This document shows positions 6,874 through 7,560 of a stretch of 7,560 bases of DNA, piece after piece; within the stretch, counting starts at the first letter, position 1, and each line of letters begins with the position of its first letter. The translations under genes were made by a program, and so were the position numbers. The notes beneath the pieces are model-generated. The model had not been told where the DNA came from and searched no databases. It worked only from the letters and a program-made list of their open reading frames with translations. The stretch comes from Atribacterota bacterium (GTDB lineage: Bacteria; Atribacterota; Phoenicimicrobiia; Phoenicimicrobiales; Phoenicimicrobiaceae): assembly GCA_030599445.1 (NCBI GenBank), contig JAUVOA010000067.1, forward strand, positions 1 to 7,560. The letters are read 5' to 3'.

Positions 6874-6903
6874 TTGAACGCTGTTCTAAAAATAGAATAC
6901 AAT
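6874..6903 (+). promoter_or_regulatory. Candidate kinase promoter with embedded palindrome
   Basis: TTGAAC (6874-6879) and TACAAT (6898-6903) are 18 nt apart. The spacer contains the palindrome TTCTA-AAAA-TAGAA (6884-6897), overlapping another small repeat, GAAC-GCT-GTTC (6876-6886). A regulator bound there would sit between the -35 and -10 elements. Confidence 0.35.
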
Positions 6904-6915
6904 TATTATTACACT

Positions 6916-6944
6916 ATGTCAAGAAAATTTTTTAACTTTATAAT
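6916..6944 (+). promoter_or_regulatory. Second candidate promoter for the kinase
   Basis: ATGTCA (6916-6921, four of six -35 bases) is followed after 17 nt by a perfect TATAAT (6939-6944). In sequence this AT-rich a TATAAT is common, so the spacing and the -35 are the main support. It would give a leader of about 170 nt. Confidence 0.35.
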
Positions 6945-7120
6945 CAATTTAGAATTTAATTTAATAGAGTAATCGAAACAGAAAAAGGTACGTCTTCTTT
7001 ATTCGAAATCAATTTTCTTGTATGTAGATCAATAAAGATAATTTGCAAATATTAGCACAAAAATATATAAACAAGAAAAGTAATAATTTCTTATTTATTT
7101 TCAGAAAGGTTTACAATTTC

Positions 7121-7560
7121 ATGGAAGTAATCCTGGCCATTGACATAGGCACTAGTTCAGTTAAAGTTGCGGTTATTAACTCAAAAGGAGAATTTATAAA
7201 AACTTCCCAAACCAATTATCCTACTCATTATTTAAAACCTAACAACCTAGAACAAGATCCAGAAGATTGGTGGGATGCTGTAAAATCTGGGATCTATCAA
7301 ATTCTAAAGGAAAAACAAAATACAAAAATTTCCAAATATTCTATTATTGGTATTGCCTGTTGTGGGCATAGTCCCACTTTAGTATGTGTTGATAAACAAG
7401 GAATAATTTTAAGACCAGCTATTATCTGGCAGGATAGTAGAGCTTTTAAGGAAGTAAAATATATCAAAGAGAGATTAAAAGATGAATTTTATGCATCGAT
7501 AATTATTTCTCCCCTCACTCCGAGCTCACGTATTGCTAAACTACTATGGCTAAAAAATAA
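7121..7560 (+). CDS. FGGY-family carbohydrate kinase, N-terminal part (cut by the right edge)
   Basis: An open frame from ATG 7121 runs to the window end: 146 codons and no stop. The N-terminus AIDIGTSSVKVAVIN (6-20) is the FGGY kinase phosphate-binding loop, with D8 and the G-T-S turn. EQDPEDWWDAV (44-54) and LRPAIIWQDSRA (97-108, with W103, D105 and R107) match the substrate-side motifs of xylulokinase-like members. The position of the usual GQMHG motif reads ACCGHSPT (79-86), keeping the His but not the Gln-Met. The ribosome binding site is AGAAAGG about 11 nt upstream. FGGY kinases transfer the ATP gamma-phosphate to sugars or polyols such as xylulose, ribulose, glycerol or gluconate; substrate choice depends on the missing part. 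About 350 further residues are expected. It diverges from iclR, so shared control is likely. Confidence 0.93.
   Translation, partial: MEVILAIDIGTSSVKVAVINSKGEFIKTSQTNYPTHYLKPNNLEQDPEDWWDAVKSGIYQILKEKQNTKISKYSIIGIACCGHSPTLVCVDKQGIILRPAIIWQDSRAFKEVKYIKERLKDEFYASIIISPLTPSSRIAKLLWLKN

Larger units (their letters stand above)
6721..7120. other. Divergent regulatory region between iclR and the FGGY kinase
   Basis: These 400 bp are very AT-rich and contain no supportable open reading frame or RNA gene. They hold the iclR ribosome binding site, a minus-strand promoter candidate (6789-6817), two plus-strand promoter candidates (6874-6903 and 6916-6944), an operator-like palindrome (6884-6897) and a perfect 10-bp palindrome (7041-7050). 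If the plus-strand promoters are used, the kinase mRNA has a leader of about 170 to 210 nt, in which I recognise no known riboswitch. Confidence 0.6.

Noticed and set aside
6951..7110. Riboswitch in the kinase leader
   Set aside because: The leader is long enough, but I see no conserved core or convincing stems of a known class.

Overview
The window is AT-rich (GC judged by eye at about one third or less) with tightly packed bacterial genes and purine-rich Shine-Dalgarno sites. It carries a complete TRAP-type uptake system and a nickel-type hydroxyacid racemase homologue. This suits a low-GC, probably anaerobic bacterium such as a member of the Clostridia or the Atribacterota. That placement is an impression from composition and gene content; there is no phylogenetic marker in the window.

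Layout. Six genes plus the first codons of a seventh lie on the minus strand. In transcription order they are: an IclR-family regulator (5932-6720), the TRAP substrate-binding protein DctP (4590-5648), the small TRAP permease DctQ (3954-4430), the large TRAP permease DctM (2620-3915), a type-2 malate/L-lactate dehydrogenase family oxidoreductase (1465-2565), a LarA-like (DUF2088) protein (83-1369), and a gene whose strong ribosome binding site and first six codons are visible at the left edge (1-20). Diverging from the regulator on the plus strand is an FGGY-family carbohydrate kinase (7121 to beyond the right edge), with 146 codons visible. No RNA gene, insertion sequence, CRISPR array or tRNA was recognised.

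How the genes fit together (inference). DctPQM would import an organic acid, most likely a hydroxy acid or sugar acid, using an ion gradient. The LarA-like protein would racemise or epimerise a 2-hydroxyacid centre, and the dehydrogenase would interconvert the hydroxyacid and the 2-oxoacid with NAD(P). The FGGY kinase would phosphorylate a related sugar or polyol, or a product of the pathway. The IclR protein would sense substrate or product and control the minus-strand operon, the kinase, or both. The true substrate cannot be read from the sequence.

Non-coding structure. Two stem-loops lie one after the other in the 159-nt gap between dctP and dctQ; the first overlaps the dctP stop codon. 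They are likely to set the ratio of binding protein to permease. Upstream of dctP there is a nested, inward-facing set of four AGCARRAT half-sites (5761-5816), a good operator candidate. The 400-bp divergent region holds candidate promoters for both iclR and the kinase, with a palindrome lying inside one kinase promoter candidate.
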